Below, piece by piece: positions 53,332-63,235 of a stretch of 64,000 nt of DNA. This stretch comes from an uncultured Bacteroidota bacterium (lineage in GTDB: Bacteria; Bacteroidota; Bacteroidia; Flavobacteriales; Flavobacteriaceae). The DNA lies in the NCBI GenBank assembly GCA_902593165.1, contig CACJHI010000003.1, forward strand, positions 25,067 to 89,066, written 5' to 3'. Every line of letters begins with the position of its first letter. Position 1 is the first letter of the stretch. The notes beneath the pieces are model-generated. The model searched no databases. It saw only the letters and a program-made list of their open reading frames with translations, and was not told the DNA's origin. The position numbers and the translations under genes are program-made.

Positions 53332-54741
53332 CTACTTCAATGGTTGATATTTTTCATGTGGATATGAATCAGGTATTACATAGGGACCCGTTGAAATTTT
53401 AAGTGGAAATTGTGAGTCTTGATCAAGATTAAATTCAACCATAATTGCTTGATAGCCATTAGATTGATTATCAAATTTTATATTGTAAATATTATCCTCA
53501 TTTACATCAATTTTAGATTCCTTCCAAAGCTCCCCTTCTTGCCAGAGTCTAAAATCTCTTCCTTCTTCATTAAATGCTCTCCAAATTGAAACTGAGTATT
53601 CGCCATCATAATCCAGAAAAACTTCTAGGTTGTCATCTATTAATTCCCAATTAAGATCCGGTAAATCGATATTATTAACTATCCTATGGAAGAAACTAAC
53701 TAAATCATTGCTCAAATATTCTCCACTAAGAGAGTGATTAGCATTGGGAACATATCTTATCAATTTATTCTCAGGAAGTTCTTCATAATAAAATCTCCAG
53801 GAATCTGTAGAAAAAAACTCATCAGATCCAGCATTAATAATATATTTGGGCATGGTAAATTTCTCTAAAAAAGAATACGGTTCAACATAGCTCATAAGCA
53901 CCTTAAATTCCTCTGTTCCCATCCAATCAGGAATATTATAGTTTACATACTCCTGAACTGCAGGAGAGAACTCACCATAACTTCTGTAGTGATTTTCAAA
54001 AGAAGGAACTAGATTAAGCATATCTATTACCATCGGAACAACCCCAACAATTCTATCATCAACTGCTGCAGTAGTCCATGCAGTCCATCCTCTTTTAGAT
54101 GCACCCGAGACTACAAAGTCACTTAATTCTTTATTATTTTGCAAAGCTATTTCTTGTGCTAAATCCATAGATCTAACAACAGCTCTAGTCATAGGCAATC
54201 TTGGCAACCATTCAATGTCCTCTTTTTTTGCACCTCTCTCTAAAAATTGACTCCAAGCATAAGCAATTAGATCATCTTCATAAAATTTTTCTTGATCAGA
54301 GGCAAGGAAATTTATTGGTTGAGCAGGAATATTATGGATGTTTACAATTATAGATTTTGTCTTCAAAGCATAACCCACAGATATAGAATCGAGTCTAAAA
54401 TATGTTTCATCTGTAACTCCACCATCAATAAACATTATCCCAGTATCAGTTTCAGTATCATTAGGAATAACTATATCAACATAATGTGACCATTCAACAT
54501 CTTCTACCTTTTTCTTATCTAGCCACTCTCCTGAGATCATCTTAATGTGAAATCCTGTCCATTCGTCTTCATAAATAATATCTTCAATCTCATAACTAAA
54601 CTCATTCTTTGTTGATTCAATATAATCTTTCATAGAATCATAACTATTATTAGACAAGAAAGCATAATTAAGTCCAAAGTATAATAGAACTAATGCTAAG
54701 ACTAAAAGAATTTTTTTTACAGACATAATATTAAATTTCAA
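53332..54741 (-). CDS. PhoPQ-activated pathogenicity-related (PqaA-like) alpha/beta hydrolase
   Basis: 469 residues. An N-terminal helix (about 9-28) anchors it or acts as a signal; the rest is an alpha/beta-hydrolase-like fold with nucleophile elbow SGASKRGW (S215), YIINAGSDEFF (acidic residue) and PNANHSLSG (His). This order matches the PhoPQ-activated pathogenicity-related family, whose enzymatic role is unproven. It follows the 77-aa gene by 10 bases on the same strand. Confidence 0.85.
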   Translation of the reverse strand: MKFNIMSVKKILLVLALVLLYFGLNYAFLSNNSYDSMKDYIESTKNEFSYEIEDIIYEDEWTGFHIKMISGEWLDKKKVEDVEWSHYVDIVIPNDTETDTGIMFIDGGVTDETYFRLDSISVGYALKTKSIIVNIHNIPAQPINFLASDQEKFYEDDLIAYAWSQFLERGAKKEDIEWLPRLPMTRAVVRSMDLAQEIALQNNKELSDFVVSGASKRGWTAWTTAAVDDRIVGVVPMVIDMLNLVPSFENHYRSYGEFSPAVQEYVNYNIPDWMGTEEFKVLMSYVEPYSFLEKFTMPKYIINAGSDEFFSTDSWRFYYEELPENKLIRYVPNANHSLSGEYLSNDLVSFFHRIVNNIDLPDLNWELIDDNLEVFLDYDGEYSVSIWRAFNEEGRDFRLWQEGELWKESKIDVNEDNIYNIKFDNQSNGYQAIMVEFNLDQDSQFPLKISTGPYVIPDSYPHEKYQPLK

Positions 54742-54751
54742 ATAAGTTCAA

Positions 54752-54985
54752 CTATAAAAAAGGCCCCCCTTTTTTTTCTTTGACAAAGAGCCTTTTAAAC
54801 CAACTAATTATTTTTTTCTCATACTTCTCTGCATCCTCCCATTGCTCTTGATTATAAAACAGGGTTTCTTTTAGTGACGGGAACTTTTTTAGTGCCCATT
54901 TAGAAACATAATAAAAGATTACAAAATCAATTGGCAGGGTAATAATCCTAAACCACCATGTATCCAGTAATGTCCAAAAATCCAT
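54752..54985 (-). CDS. 77-aa membrane-anchored protein of unknown function
   Basis: 77 residues with a single hydrophobic helix (about 10-27) and a charged, Trp-rich C-terminal half (YNQEQWEDAEKYEKK). The C-terminus (KKEKKGGPFL) is encoded by an A8-G6-CC-T6 run that can fold into a weak hairpin. It lies between fabH and the PqaA-like gene with gaps of 15 and 10 bases, consistent with one operon. Family not recognised. Confidence 0.65.
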   Translation of the reverse strand: MDFWTLLDTWWFRIITLPIDFVIFYYVSKWALKKFPSLKETLFYNQEQWEDAEKYEKKIISWFKRLFVKEKKGGPFL

Positions 54986-55000
54986 AATTTTAATTTAAAA

Positions 55001-56008
55001 TTACCACCTAATAATAGTACTACCCCAAGTAAACCCAGAACCAAATGCTGCCAACACTACAATATCTCCTTCATTTATTTTTGAATCTTCCCAAGCCTCA
55101 GTAAGTGCAATTGGAATTGAACCTGCAGTAGTATTTCCATATTTTTGAATATTGTTATAAACCTGATCTTCAGAAAGACCAAATTTCTTTTGAACAAACT
55201 GAGAAATTCTCAGATTAGCTTGGTGAGGAATCAACATATCAATTTTATCTGGACTCAAATTATTATGGTTTAAACCTTCCATAATTACTTCTGAAAATCT
55301 AACTACAGCATTTTTAAAAACTAATTGACCATTCATATAAGGATAGTATGAAATGTCCTCTGGATCATTAGCATCAATAATCTCAGGGACCCATCTGTTA
55401 GTGCTAGGGCCAATTAAAGATAATTCCTCTGCATGTTTACCTTCAGAATGTAGATGAGAGGATAGAATACCCTTTGTAAGGTCATCCTCACGAGAAATAA
55501 CTGCAGCACCAGCACCATCTCCAAAAATTACGGAAACTCCTCTACCTCTTGTTGTCATATCTAGTCCACCAGAATGATTCTCGGAACCAATAACTAATAC
55601 ATTTTTATACATACCAGATTTTACAAATTGATCTGCAGTAGAAATAGCATATATAAAACCAGAACATTGATTTCTAATATCCATTGCTGGACATGTAGGT
55701 ATTTCTAACAGTTCCTGAACTAGTACTCCACTTCCAGGAAAATAATAATCTGGACTAAGAGTTGCAAAAAGAATTAAATCAATATCATTTTTATCAATTC
55801 CGGCTCTTTCAATTGCAATTTTTGCAGCTTTGACTCCCATTGTAGCAGTTGTATTACCATCACCTTTTTTTATGTGTCTTCTCTCCTTAATCCCTGTTCT
55901 TTCTGTGATCCATTCATCAGTTGTATCCATAATTTTTGAAAGATCATCATTGGTTACAACGTTATTAGGAAGATATTTACCTAATCCAGCTATTTTTGAA
56001 TTATACAT
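55001..56008 (-). CDS. fabH: Beta-ketoacyl-ACP synthase III-like protein
   Basis: 335-residue thiolase-fold enzyme with the FabH triad: C115 (IRNQCSGF), His in LIPHQANLRI and Asn in KYGNTTAGS. It condenses an acyl-CoA with malonyl-ACP to start fatty acid synthesis. The usual fabH neighbours (plsX, rpmF, acc genes) are absent, so this may be a second copy or a specialised KASIII. It starts 48 bases downstream of the GH3 gene stop. Confidence 0.9.
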   Translation of the reverse strand: MYNSKIAGLGKYLPNNVVTNDDLSKIMDTTDEWITERTGIKERRHIKKGDGNTTATMGVKAAKIAIERAGIDKNDIDLILFATLSPDYYFPGSGVLVQELLEIPTCPAMDIRNQCSGFIYAISTADQFVKSGMYKNVLVIGSENHSGGLDMTTRGRGVSVIFGDGAGAAVISREDDLTKGILSSHLHSEGKHAEELSLIGPSTNRWVPEIIDANDPEDISYYPYMNGQLVFKNAVVRFSEVIMEGLNHNNLSPDKIDMLIPHQANLRISQFVQKKFGLSEDQVYNNIQKYGNTTAGSIPIALTEAWEDSKINEGDIVVLAAFGSGFTWGSTIIRW

Positions 56009-56056
56009 TTTTTTGGTTTTTATTCAAGTTAAGAAAATTAATTAGTGATTTAAATC

Positions 56057-58534
56057 TTATTCTAAACGAATGTTGCTTAGACCAATATCAGCTCCCGCCA
56101 TGGCTTTAACTAAAAAAGCAGAAGTAATATTAGTCATATCTAATCCAAGATTTTCAAAATCTTTTAAACTAATCATATATTCTTTCCAATCGTTACTAAC
56201 CTCTAATTCTAGAGTTTTGTCACATTCGCTATCGTTATCACACTGACCAATTTTGATTGTTTCTATTGATCCTGAATATGACTTTGCAAAAAATGCAAGC
56301 TTCATAGCTCCATTAGATTGTCTTGTCATATTATCAGGTTCAATGGAAGAAATTCTAAAATAGTCACCTTCATTTGAAGGTTGATATCGAGTCTCATCTC
56401 CTTGTGTCCAATTGATTCTTAATGCATCTTCTTGAGCTAAATGATCAGTCTTACTAACTATTAGCCCCCCTACAGATGTTGGAAAACTCGCAATTTGTTT
56501 CTCAAGTTCTCCTGAAATTAACCATAAGTCCCAAGGAGGCACAGAGGCTCCTTTGCTGAAATAAATTCCTGTTGAAGCAATATCAGAATTGTCAAGTCCT
56601 GAATTCTCAGATAATAAAGCAAGCTGGTCATTGCTTTCATATGTTAGACCATACCCAAGATTAAACAATGTCTCTTTTTTTTCTGAAACTAAAGCAGATG
56701 ATGGCCATGTAAAAGATAATTTTCCTTTAAAGTCAAACGAATTATCTGTTTGGAAAAGCATATCTCCAATACCACCTCCTTCACTTCCTGGCAACCATGC
56801 AGCTATAAATGAATCTGAATTATTAATCTCCGGATTAGTCCACATAGGACGACCAGATAAAAACACAGATACAACTGGTATGTCCATATTTTTAAATTTC
56901 AACAGCATATTAGTATCAAACCCTTTTGGCATGAAATCAAGATTCTCTCTATCTCCTTGGAATTCTGCATAAGGATCTTCTCCATAAATTGCAATTACAA
57001 TATCCGCCGACTCTGAAGTCTCGCCTTTTTCTGAAAAAATTACTTCTCCTCCTGCATTACTTACAATTTCTTCAATACCACTTAAAATAGATTGTCCATT
57101 AGGAAATTCATCATTTGTATGATTATTTCCCTGCCATGAAAGAGTCCAACCACCACTAGCTTTTGAAATACTCGCTGCACCATCACCTATAACTAATACC
57201 TTTTTTGAAGGATCAATTGGCAAAACATTATTATTATTCTTAAGTAGAACCATAGATTCTCTAACAGCTTGTCTAGCAACTTCTCGATGCTCTGGTAAAC
57301 CTAAAAGACTCTCATCACCTGAATTAGGCCTAGAACTTGGTGGCCCTTTTTGAAAAATTCCAGATGATAGTTTTACCCTCAAAATTCTTCTAACAGCATC
57401 ATCCAATCTTTCAATTGAAATAGTTCCGTCTTTAGCATGTTGTAATGTACTTTCATAAAGTCCTTTCCAACTATCTGGAGCCATATACATGTCCAACCCA
57501 GCATTTAGTGATTGAGGACAATCAGTATTTACACATCCTGGGACTTGACCATGACCATTCCAATCACCAACAACAAATCCATTGAAACCCATTTTTTCCT
57601 TTAAGACATCTGTTAATAGTTCTTTGTCTCCATGTAACTTTCTTCCATTCCAGCTTGAAAAAGATGCCATGACAGTTTGAACACCAGCAGGTATTGAACT
57701 GTAATATCCTGCTGCATGAACTTCACTTAATTCTTTTTCACTTATCAAAGCATCGCCCTGATCAACTCCATTTTCTGTAGCTCCATCTGCCAAAAAATGT
57801 TTTGCACTAGAAATTACTTTACCACTGCCCATAAACTCATCAGAACCAAATTCACCTTGCAGACCAACTACAATTCTATCTCCATAAGATTTTACAATCT
57901 CAGGATCTTCAGAAAACCCCTCATAACTTCTACCCCATCTAAGATCTTGAGGAACTGCCAATGTTGGAGCAAAAGTCCAATCATGTCCTGAGACAGTTAA
58001 TTCATGAGCAGTAATTTGAGCAATTTTTTCAATTAACTCAGGATTATTTGTAGCACCTAATCCAACATTGTGAGGAAAGATTATTGCACCCTTTAAGTTT
58101 GCATGTCCGTGAACAGCGTCAATTCCCCATATAATTGGTATAGCTATTTCAACCCCCTCATCATCTATTGACGCATTGTAATATTTATCAGCAAGTTCCA
58201 ACCAGGCACTTGTTTCAGCATAATTTAAAGGACCAGGGGCAGAATTTCCTCCACTTAATACAGATCCTAATCTATATTTTTTAACATCTTCTGGAGTTAC
58301 TGAATCACTATCACCCTGAATTACTTGACCTACCTTTTGTTCTAGAGAAAGTTTAGGAAGTATCTCATCAATTTGAGCCTCAATATCTGGATCAAGAGGA
58401 AGTGGTTCCAGAGAGACCCATAAATTATTTTCATTGTAAAAACTACAACTTAAAATGAATGTAGTAAATGTTACAAGTGCAATGAGAGTTAGAAATAATT
58501 TGAATTTTGATTTAAATATGTTAGTGATTTTCAT
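56057..58534 (-). CDS. Glycoside hydrolase family 3 exo-beta-glucosidase, lipoprotein
   Basis: 825 residues. A lipoprotein signal ends with lipobox ILSC (C30). The GH3 N-terminal barrel has KVGQVIQGD, SAKHFLADG and the nucleophile D324 (GFVVGDWNG); the C-terminal domain (NNNNVLPIDPSKKVLVIG) and a third C-terminal domain resembling a galactose-binding fold complete the ExoP/glucan 1,3-1,4-beta-glucosidase type. It should release glucose from beta-glucans such as laminarin-derived oligomers at the cell surface or periplasm. No SusC/SusD pair is next to it. Confidence 0.93.
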   Translation of the reverse strand: MKITNIFKSKFKLFLTLIALVTFTTFILSCSFYNENNLWVSLEPLPLDPDIEAQIDEILPKLSLEQKVGQVIQGDSDSVTPEDVKKYRLGSVLSGGNSAPGPLNYAETSAWLELADKYYNASIDDEGVEIAIPIIWGIDAVHGHANLKGAIIFPHNVGLGATNNPELIEKIAQITAHELTVSGHDWTFAPTLAVPQDLRWGRSYEGFSEDPEIVKSYGDRIVVGLQGEFGSDEFMGSGKVISSAKHFLADGATENGVDQGDALISEKELSEVHAAGYYSSIPAGVQTVMASFSSWNGRKLHGDKELLTDVLKEKMGFNGFVVGDWNGHGQVPGCVNTDCPQSLNAGLDMYMAPDSWKGLYESTLQHAKDGTISIERLDDAVRRILRVKLSSGIFQKGPPSSRPNSGDESLLGLPEHREVARQAVRESMVLLKNNNNVLPIDPSKKVLVIGDGAASISKASGGWTLSWQGNNHTNDEFPNGQSILSGIEEIVSNAGGEVIFSEKGETSESADIVIAIYGEDPYAEFQGDRENLDFMPKGFDTNMLLKFKNMDIPVVSVFLSGRPMWTNPEINNSDSFIAAWLPGSEGGGIGDMLFQTDNSFDFKGKLSFTWPSSALVSEKKETLFNLGYGLTYESNDQLALLSENSGLDNSDIASTGIYFSKGASVPPWDLWLISGELEKQIASFPTSVGGLIVSKTDHLAQEDALRINWTQGDETRYQPSNEGDYFRISSIEPDNMTRQSNGAMKLAFFAKSYSGSIETIKIGQCDNDSECDKTLELEVSNDWKEYMISLKDFENLGLDMTNITSAFLVKAMAGADIGLSNIRLE

Positions 58535-58730
58535 ATTGAATTTTTAGCGAATAAAGATAAAAAAAATTGCATAGAGGAGGGGGTTGATTTCAACTTATAA
58601 CCTTCTAAGTAGATTATCTCTAATTCTGACTTACATTTATAAAACTTTTACTTAAAGTAGAGCTAATAAAAACATAAGAAAACTTACTAGAGTTAATATA
58701 TCATCTATTATCTAGGATATTAAAAATTTA

Positions 58731-58738
58731 TATATTTG
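58731..58738 (+). promoter_or_regulatory. -7 promoter box of the orphan 508-aa gene (TATATTTG)
   Basis: A perfect TAnnTTTG match 42 bases upstream of the ATG, in a 246-base gap with no other coding potential seen. It suggests the orphan gene has its own promoter and a longer leader than most genes here. Confidence 0.45.
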
Positions 58739-58780
58739 TAAATAAGGTATTTAAGTAACTAACTTTTAAATTTTTTATGT

Positions 58781-60307
58781 ATGATAGGTACTGGAATAAG
58801 AAGAATGGCAAGGGCTGGTATAAATTATTATCAAAATTTATCAGTTGAGAATAAAAAGATTGTAAATAGAGCTCTCTTTTTCCAGAAAAAAAAACTTCGT
58901 TCATATTATACTATACCAACAGATAAAACTGCGCTTACTCCTATTTGCGATAGTATATTTCTTGAAAACAAAAAAGATTTTGAGATTTTAAAAAATAATT
59001 ATCTTGATGAAACAGTTAGGGATAAGATAAATTCAGTGACTGGATATATTCCTTATTTAAAATCTGAGACGTCAATTTACTTTTACCATTTTTTCTCAAT
59101 AAACTATGGATTAAGAAAAACTTTAATTGGTCAGTTAAGTCTTATTGACGAAAATGATGTGGTGAAAAAAGTTTCTGTAATTAAGTTTCCTAGTCGTTTC
59201 AATGGTGTTGTCAATTTAAATGAAGTTTTTGGAGAGACTGAAGGTGTGAGTTGTATTTTAGAAATTTATCACCCTAGGATAATGAATAATCATGCAGGTC
59301 ACCAGGGTCATCTTCGATTCTGGGGAATTTATGGTAATGACCTTTCTACAGTTCATAGTATGCCACTACAACCTTTTATAATTAGGGATGATAAACCTCT
59401 TTTGGCAGAAAGGAGATTTTACCCTAAAGGAAATTTTAGTGGAGAATTATACTTTTATAATTTCAGCTTTAAATCAAGAGCTTTATATGAGAATCTGGAG
59501 GGTGATTTATCTTTGGTAAAGAAAGACAAATATGGTTACACAATACAATTAGAAAGAAATAAAACACCAGGACAGGCAGATTTTCCGAGTAGTGTATGGC
59601 ACCACGCAGCCCCTATTAAAAGAACTTTACTAAGTAAGAATGATTCAATAAAATCAGAACAGTTAATTTCATTGCCAGATATAAGCGGCATTGATTGTCA
59701 ATTGTTTTTTGGCGAATATATTATGGATAATCAAGAAGTTGAATTTACCTTGTTTAATTCAAATTATAAAGATGGATTAAACAAAAGAGTTATAATTGAT
59801 ATTTCGAATGGAATTCAGATTTCTAACATTTATAATATTGAAGATTTAAAAGGAGGTTATATTATAGTTAAACCAACTAAAAATAACGAACAAAATGTTT
59901 ATGGAGGGTTTGTTAATATCCAATACATAGTCAATAAAACAAGATGTGACGGAGTTCATTCTCACCCATACACACCTGATAGCCCCTCTCAAGGTTTAAA
60001 ATTCATGCATTACAAGGTTGATGAATTTTGTGAGTCTTTTGTTTCTATATGGGGTTTGAAAAACTCCTCATTAGAATTTAGAATGAGGGTAATTGATTCT
60101 AAAAATGAATTTGAAAAATGTTTCAATATAAAAACAAACAAAAATGACCGTCTTCTTCAACTAAATCTCAAAGATTTTGGGATAAAAAGAGGTTCTGGTA
60201 TAGTACAGATTGAATGTGATAAATATAATCCAAACTGTACTTCATTTATCCATAAGGTTATTAATGAAAAATCCTTTTTAGCGGTTTGTCATCATACGGG
60301 AGGTTAA
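58781..60307 (+). CDS. 508-aa protein of unknown function, Cys/His-rich and mostly beta
   Basis: I do not recognise this protein. It has no signal peptide and no membrane helix. Several His- and Cys-rich patches stand out: NHAGHQGHLRFWG (about 171-183), VWHHAAP, CDGVHSHPYTP, and the C-terminal CDKYNPNCTSFIHK and VCHHTGG. By eye there are three loosely similar beta-rich blocks of about 90-100 residues (near 95-180, 300-395 and 415-500), each with a hydrophobic strand pattern and a final His-bearing segment. Metal binding is plausible but unproven. It is monocistronic, divergent from GH3, and followed by tRNA-Ser on the other strand. Confidence 0.75.
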   Translation: MIGTGIRRMARAGINYYQNLSVENKKIVNRALFFQKKKLRSYYTIPTDKTALTPICDSIFLENKKDFEILKNNYLDETVRDKINSVTGYIPYLKSETSIYFYHFFSINYGLRKTLIGQLSLIDENDVVKKVSVIKFPSRFNGVVNLNEVFGETEGVSCILEIYHPRIMNNHAGHQGHLRFWGIYGNDLSTVHSMPLQPFIIRDDKPLLAERRFYPKGNFSGELYFYNFSFKSRALYENLEGDLSLVKKDKYGYTIQLERNKTPGQADFPSSVWHHAAPIKRTLLSKNDSIKSEQLISLPDISGIDCQLFFGEYIMDNQEVEFTLFNSNYKDGLNKRVIIDISNGIQISNIYNIEDLKGGYIIVKPTKNNEQNVYGGFVNIQYIVNKTRCDGVHSHPYTPDSPSQGLKFMHYKVDEFCESFVSIWGLKNSSLEFRMRVIDSKNEFEKCFNIKTNKNDRLLQLNLKDFGIKRGSGIVQIECDKYNPNCTSFIHKVINEKSFLAVCHHTGG

Positions 60308-60328
60308 GAGAAGTTAAAAATGAATTAG

Positions 60329-60415
60329 CAGAGAGGAAGGGATTCGAACCCTCGATTCCATTTCTAGAATACACGCTTTCCAAGCGTGCGCCTTAAACCA
60401 CTCGGCCACCTCTCT
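60329..60415 (-). tRNA. tRNA-Ser (anticodon GGA)
   Basis: An 87-base class II tRNA: acceptor AGAGAGG pairs with CCTCTCT, positions 8-9 are TG, the D arm begins GCCGAGTGG, the anticodon loop is TTGGAAA, and the long variable arm is followed by GGTTCGAATCC. The discriminator is G, as expected for Ser. CCA is not encoded. Confidence 0.95.
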
Positions 60416-60426
60416 AATTAACATAT

Positions 60427-61188
60427 TTAATTGTCAAAAATTTCATTTGAATTTTGTTGAGTAATTTTTGAAATTTCAGAAACATCTAAATTATATATTT
60501 CTGATAGCTTACTAGCTATTATAGACAAATAAGAACTTTCATTCCTTTTTCCCCTGAAAGGTGCAGGTGCTAAATATGGAGAATCCGTTTCCAATACAAT
60601 TCTATTTAGTGGGATTGAACTTAAAAATTCTGAAATTTTTCCATTTTTAAATGTTACTACTCCACCAATACCAAGAAAAAAATTTAAATCAATTATTTTT
60701 CTTGCCTGATCTTCATTTCCAGTAAAACAATGAAAAATCCCTCTTAGTTTGTCTGATTTATATTTTTTTAATACTTCAAATATTTCATCAAAAGACTCTC
60801 TAGAATGAATTACTATTGGCAGGTCATGCTCAAGAGCCAATTTAATTTGCTCTTCAAATGCAATCATTTGTTCTTTAAAATACTTCTTTTCATGGAATAG
60901 ATCTATACCAATTTCTCCAATTGCTTTATAATTATTTGATTTAATATGTTCTTTTACAAATTCAATTTCTTGTTCAAAGTTTTTATCAACATAGCAAGGA
61001 TGGAGGCCAATCATACAAAATACTCTATTTGGAAACTTACTCTCCAAATCATGCATACTCTCATTATATTTTGAGCTTATTGATGGTAAATAAAACTTTT
61101 CAACTCCAACTGATATTGCTCTTTGGATTACATCATCAATGTCATCTCTAAAATGATCTAAGTATAAATGGGTATGAGTATCAATCAA
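60427..61188 (-). CDS. tatD: TatD family metal-dependent hydrolase
   Basis: 253-residue TIM-barrel nuclease. Metal ligands are visible: HTH (H5 and H7), E in IGEIGID, His in VIHSRES and HCFTG, and Asp in [10 protein letters not shown]. TatD-type enzymes cut DNA or remove terminal nucleotides in repair and turnover. It lies one base after the stop of the E2 gene and shares its strand; tRNA-Ser follows. Confidence 0.94.
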   Translation of the reverse strand: MIDTHTHLYLDHFRDDIDDVIQRAISVGVEKFYLPSISSKYNESMHDLESKFPNRVFCMIGLHPCYVDKNFEQEIEFVKEHIKSNNYKAIGEIGIDLFHEKKYFKEQMIAFEEQIKLALEHDLPIVIHSRESFDEIFEVLKKYKSDKLRGIFHCFTGNEDQARKIIDLNFFLGIGGVVTFKNGKISEFLSSIPLNRIVLETDSPYLAPAPFRGKRNESSYLSIIASKLSEIYNLDVSEISKITQQNSNEIFDN

Positions 61189-61189
61189 A

Positions 61190-62353
61190 TCAATTAAGGC
61201 CTAAAGATTTTACTACTTTTCCATCCATTAAAATATTTTCTGGATCTTCTACCCCCTCTTTAACAGCAATTAAAAAACCAACTGATTGATTACCATCAAT
61301 TATTCTATGATCATAAGATAAAGCCAAATACATCATTGGTCTTATTTCAACTTTTCCGTCAACGGCAATTGGTCTTTGAATAATATTATGCATTCCTAAA
61401 ATACCTGATTGAGGTGGATTAATAATTGGAGTAGAAAGCATTGAGCCAAAAACACCCCCATTTGAAATTGTAAAGGTACCACCAGTTAAATCATCAACTG
61501 TTATTGACTTGTCTCTTACATTATCCGCAAGTCTTTTTATTTCTTGTTCAACAGCAGCAAAAGATAGATCTTGAGCATTTCTTAAGACTGGAGTCATTAG
61601 TCCTTTAGGACCAGAGACTGCAATACTTATATCAGAATAGTTGTAAGAAATCTTTTCATTTCCATCAATCATAGAATTTACATCTGGATAAAGTTCAAGA
61701 GCTCTTGTAACAGCTTTAGTAAAGAAACTCATGAAACCAAGACTAACTCCATGTTTTTGGGAAAAGGCTTCTTTATACTTTTTTCTAAGATTAAATATAT
61801 TAGATAAATCAGCTTCATTAAAAGTAGTCAGCATAGCTGTTTCATTTTTCACAGAAACTAGTCTCTCTGAAACTTTTCTTCTCAACATTGATAGCTTTTC
61901 TCTGTTTTCGCTTCTACCTTCATGATTTGAAGAACCCATTGCTGGAACTACTTTTAAGACATCATCTTTTGTTATTTTATCTCCTTTAGAATTTATTTCA
62001 TTAATATCAATCCCTTTATCTGATGCAATATTTCTAGCTAGAGGAGTAATACTTATCTCATCAATCTTATTCTGTTCAATCTTTTTTTCGTCTTTAATAC
62101 TTTGTTGAGGTGACTCAGAATTTGATGCTTTAGCATTAGATGCTTCTGATGTGTCAATTAAACATACAATATCACCTACGGACATTGAATCACCCTCTTC
62201 AGCTTTTAAGGTTATTTTACCAGATGCTTCAGCTGGAAGATCAAGTGTAGCTTTATCAGAATCTATTTCTGCTATGGTCTGATCCTTATTGACAATGTCT
62301 CCGTCTTTTACTAGCCATTGAGATATTTCAACTTCTGTTATTGACTCACCAGA
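61190..62353 (-). CDS. sucB: 2-oxoglutarate dehydrogenase E2 (dihydrolipoyl succinyltransferase), 5'-truncated
   Basis: 388 codons are visible. The lipoyl domain (GESITEVEI... DSDKAT, lipoyl Lys at codon 34 of the visible part), a peripheral subunit-binding domain ([13 protein letters not shown]...) and the catalytic domain with DHRIIDG are all in one frame, so the in-frame ATG at 62185 is not the real start. The family start (about ten residues ending in PSPGES) is replaced just before GES by unrelated sequence, and no start codon lies between there and an in-frame TGA. The break coincides with the truncated head of the divergent gene. sucA is absent. Confidence 0.85.
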   Translation of the reverse strand, partial: SGESITEVEISQWLVKDGDIVNKDQTIAEIDSDKATLDLPAEASGKITLKAEEGDSMSVGDIVCLIDTSEASNAKASNSESPQQSIKDEKKIEQNKIDEISITPLARNIASDKGIDINEINSKGDKITKDDVLKVVPAMGSSNHEGRSENREKLSMLRRKVSERLVSVKNETAMLTTFNEADLSNIFNLRKKYKEAFSQKHGVSLGFMSFFTKAVTRALELYPDVNSMIDGNEKISYNYSDISIAVSGPKGLMTPVLRNAQDLSFAAVEQEIKRLADNVRDKSITVDDLTGGTFTISNGGVFGSMLSTPIINPPQSGILGMHNIIQRPIAVDGKVEIRPMMYLALSYDHRIIDGNQSVGFLIAVKEGVEDPENILMDGKVVKSLGLN

Positions 62354-62360
62354 GAAAGTA
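62342..62360. other. Head-to-head junction of two 5'-truncated genes
   Basis: Leftward, E2 homology runs to GGTGAGTCA (GES) at 62342-62350 and stops; the preceding codon is TCT where the family has Pro. Rightward, the G1P dehydrogenase-like frame is open across the same point but has only about 30 codons before its Gly-rich NAD motif, where about 90 are normal. Neither gene has a start codon here. A deletion, inversion or chimeric join is implied. Confidence 0.75.
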
Positions 62361-63230
62361 ATTAATGTAACTTCTGTAGAGAAGGAGTGGATAGAGAATC
62401 AAATAAAAGATCTTCCAGAATTTGATACAATAGTAGGTATAGGAGGTGGTATGGCTATTGATGTAGCTAAATATATTTCATGGAAATTAAATAAAAAGTT
62501 AGTGTCAATTCCAACAATTTTAAGTGTAGATGCTTTTACCACTCCTGCTGCTGGTGTTAGAGTTAATCATGATGTAGAGTATCTTGGAATAGCATCACCT
62601 AATCCGCTTATAATTGATTACGATTTATTGAGGTCTGCCCCTAAAGAGCTAAATATTGCCGGTGTAGGAGATCTTTTTTCTATTCATACTGCTTCATTTG
62701 ATTGGAAACATGCTAATTCTAAAGGTAGGTCAGAGTACCCTTACAGTCAGCAAGCTATTGATGATGGGGGGAAAATCCTTGACTTTATTTATAATAATAT
62801 TGGAAATATTAAAGAAAATAATGATAATGGATTAAGGTCTATTGTTGAGGCATATATTTCATTAAATACTATTTGTCTTCCAATTGATCACTTTAGAATT
62901 GAAGAGGGCTCGGAACATTATCTTTTCTATGAACTTGAGGAAAGACTTAAGCGACCATTTATTCATGGAAATATTATAGGACTAGGAATATATTTGTTGA
63001 GCAGGCTTCAAAAAAATGATTCTTTATTTATTACAGAAATGATGGATGAATCAGGTCTGATATACCACCCAAGCTCTATGAATATAAGAAGAGAAGACTT
63101 AAGAGATTCTCTTCTTAATTTAAAAAAATATGTAACATCTAAAGATAAACTATGGTATACAATTATTGACGATAGTAGTATTGATGAGGAATGGATTAAC
63201 GAAAATTTAAGTGATTTAAAATTTAAATAG
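62352..63230 (+). CDS. Glycerol-1-phosphate dehydrogenase-like (Fe-ADH superfamily) protein, 5'-truncated
   Basis: The frame carries [14 protein letters not shown] (NAD-binding GGG motif) and [19 protein letters not shown], then three metal ligands: Asp in GVGDLFS, His in GSEHYLFYE and His in [10 protein letters not shown]. This order matches sn-glycerol-1-phosphate dehydrogenase/AraM-type enzymes. The in-frame ATG at 62451 sits inside the GGG motif and cannot be the start; coding continues upstream to the junction. About 60-70 N-terminal residues are missing. The reaction is inferred by family only. Confidence 0.8.
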   Translation, partial: EKVINVTSVEKEWIENQIKDLPEFDTIVGIGGGMAIDVAKYISWKLNKKLVSIPTILSVDAFTTPAAGVRVNHDVEYLGIASPNPLIIDYDLLRSAPKELNIAGVGDLFSIHTASFDWKHANSKGRSEYPYSQQAIDDGGKILDFIYNNIGNIKENNDNGLRSIVEAYISLNTICLPIDHFRIEEGSEHYLFYELEERLKRPFIHGNIIGLGIYLLSRLQKNDSLFITEMMDESGLIYHPSSMNIRREDLRDSLLNLKKYVTSKDKLWYTIIDDSSIDEEWINENLSDLKFK

Positions 63231-63235
63231 CTAAC

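Noticed and set aside
54756..54780. A6-GG-CCCC-CC-T8 hairpin as a terminator
   Set aside because: It lies inside the last codons of the 77-aa gene, the stem is mainly A-T, and the next gene on the strand follows after 10 bases. It may be only a low-complexity run.
61190..62185. 331-aa E2 protein starting at 62185
   Set aside because: The lipoyl domain with its DSDKAT motif lies upstream in the same open frame, so the gene is longer; its real start is lost at the junction.
62451..63230. ATG at 62451 as the true start of a 259-aa dehydrogenase
   Set aside because: The Met lies within the NAD-binding [14 protein letters not shown] motif, and coding continues in frame upstream to the junction near 62350, so this would remove part of the fold.
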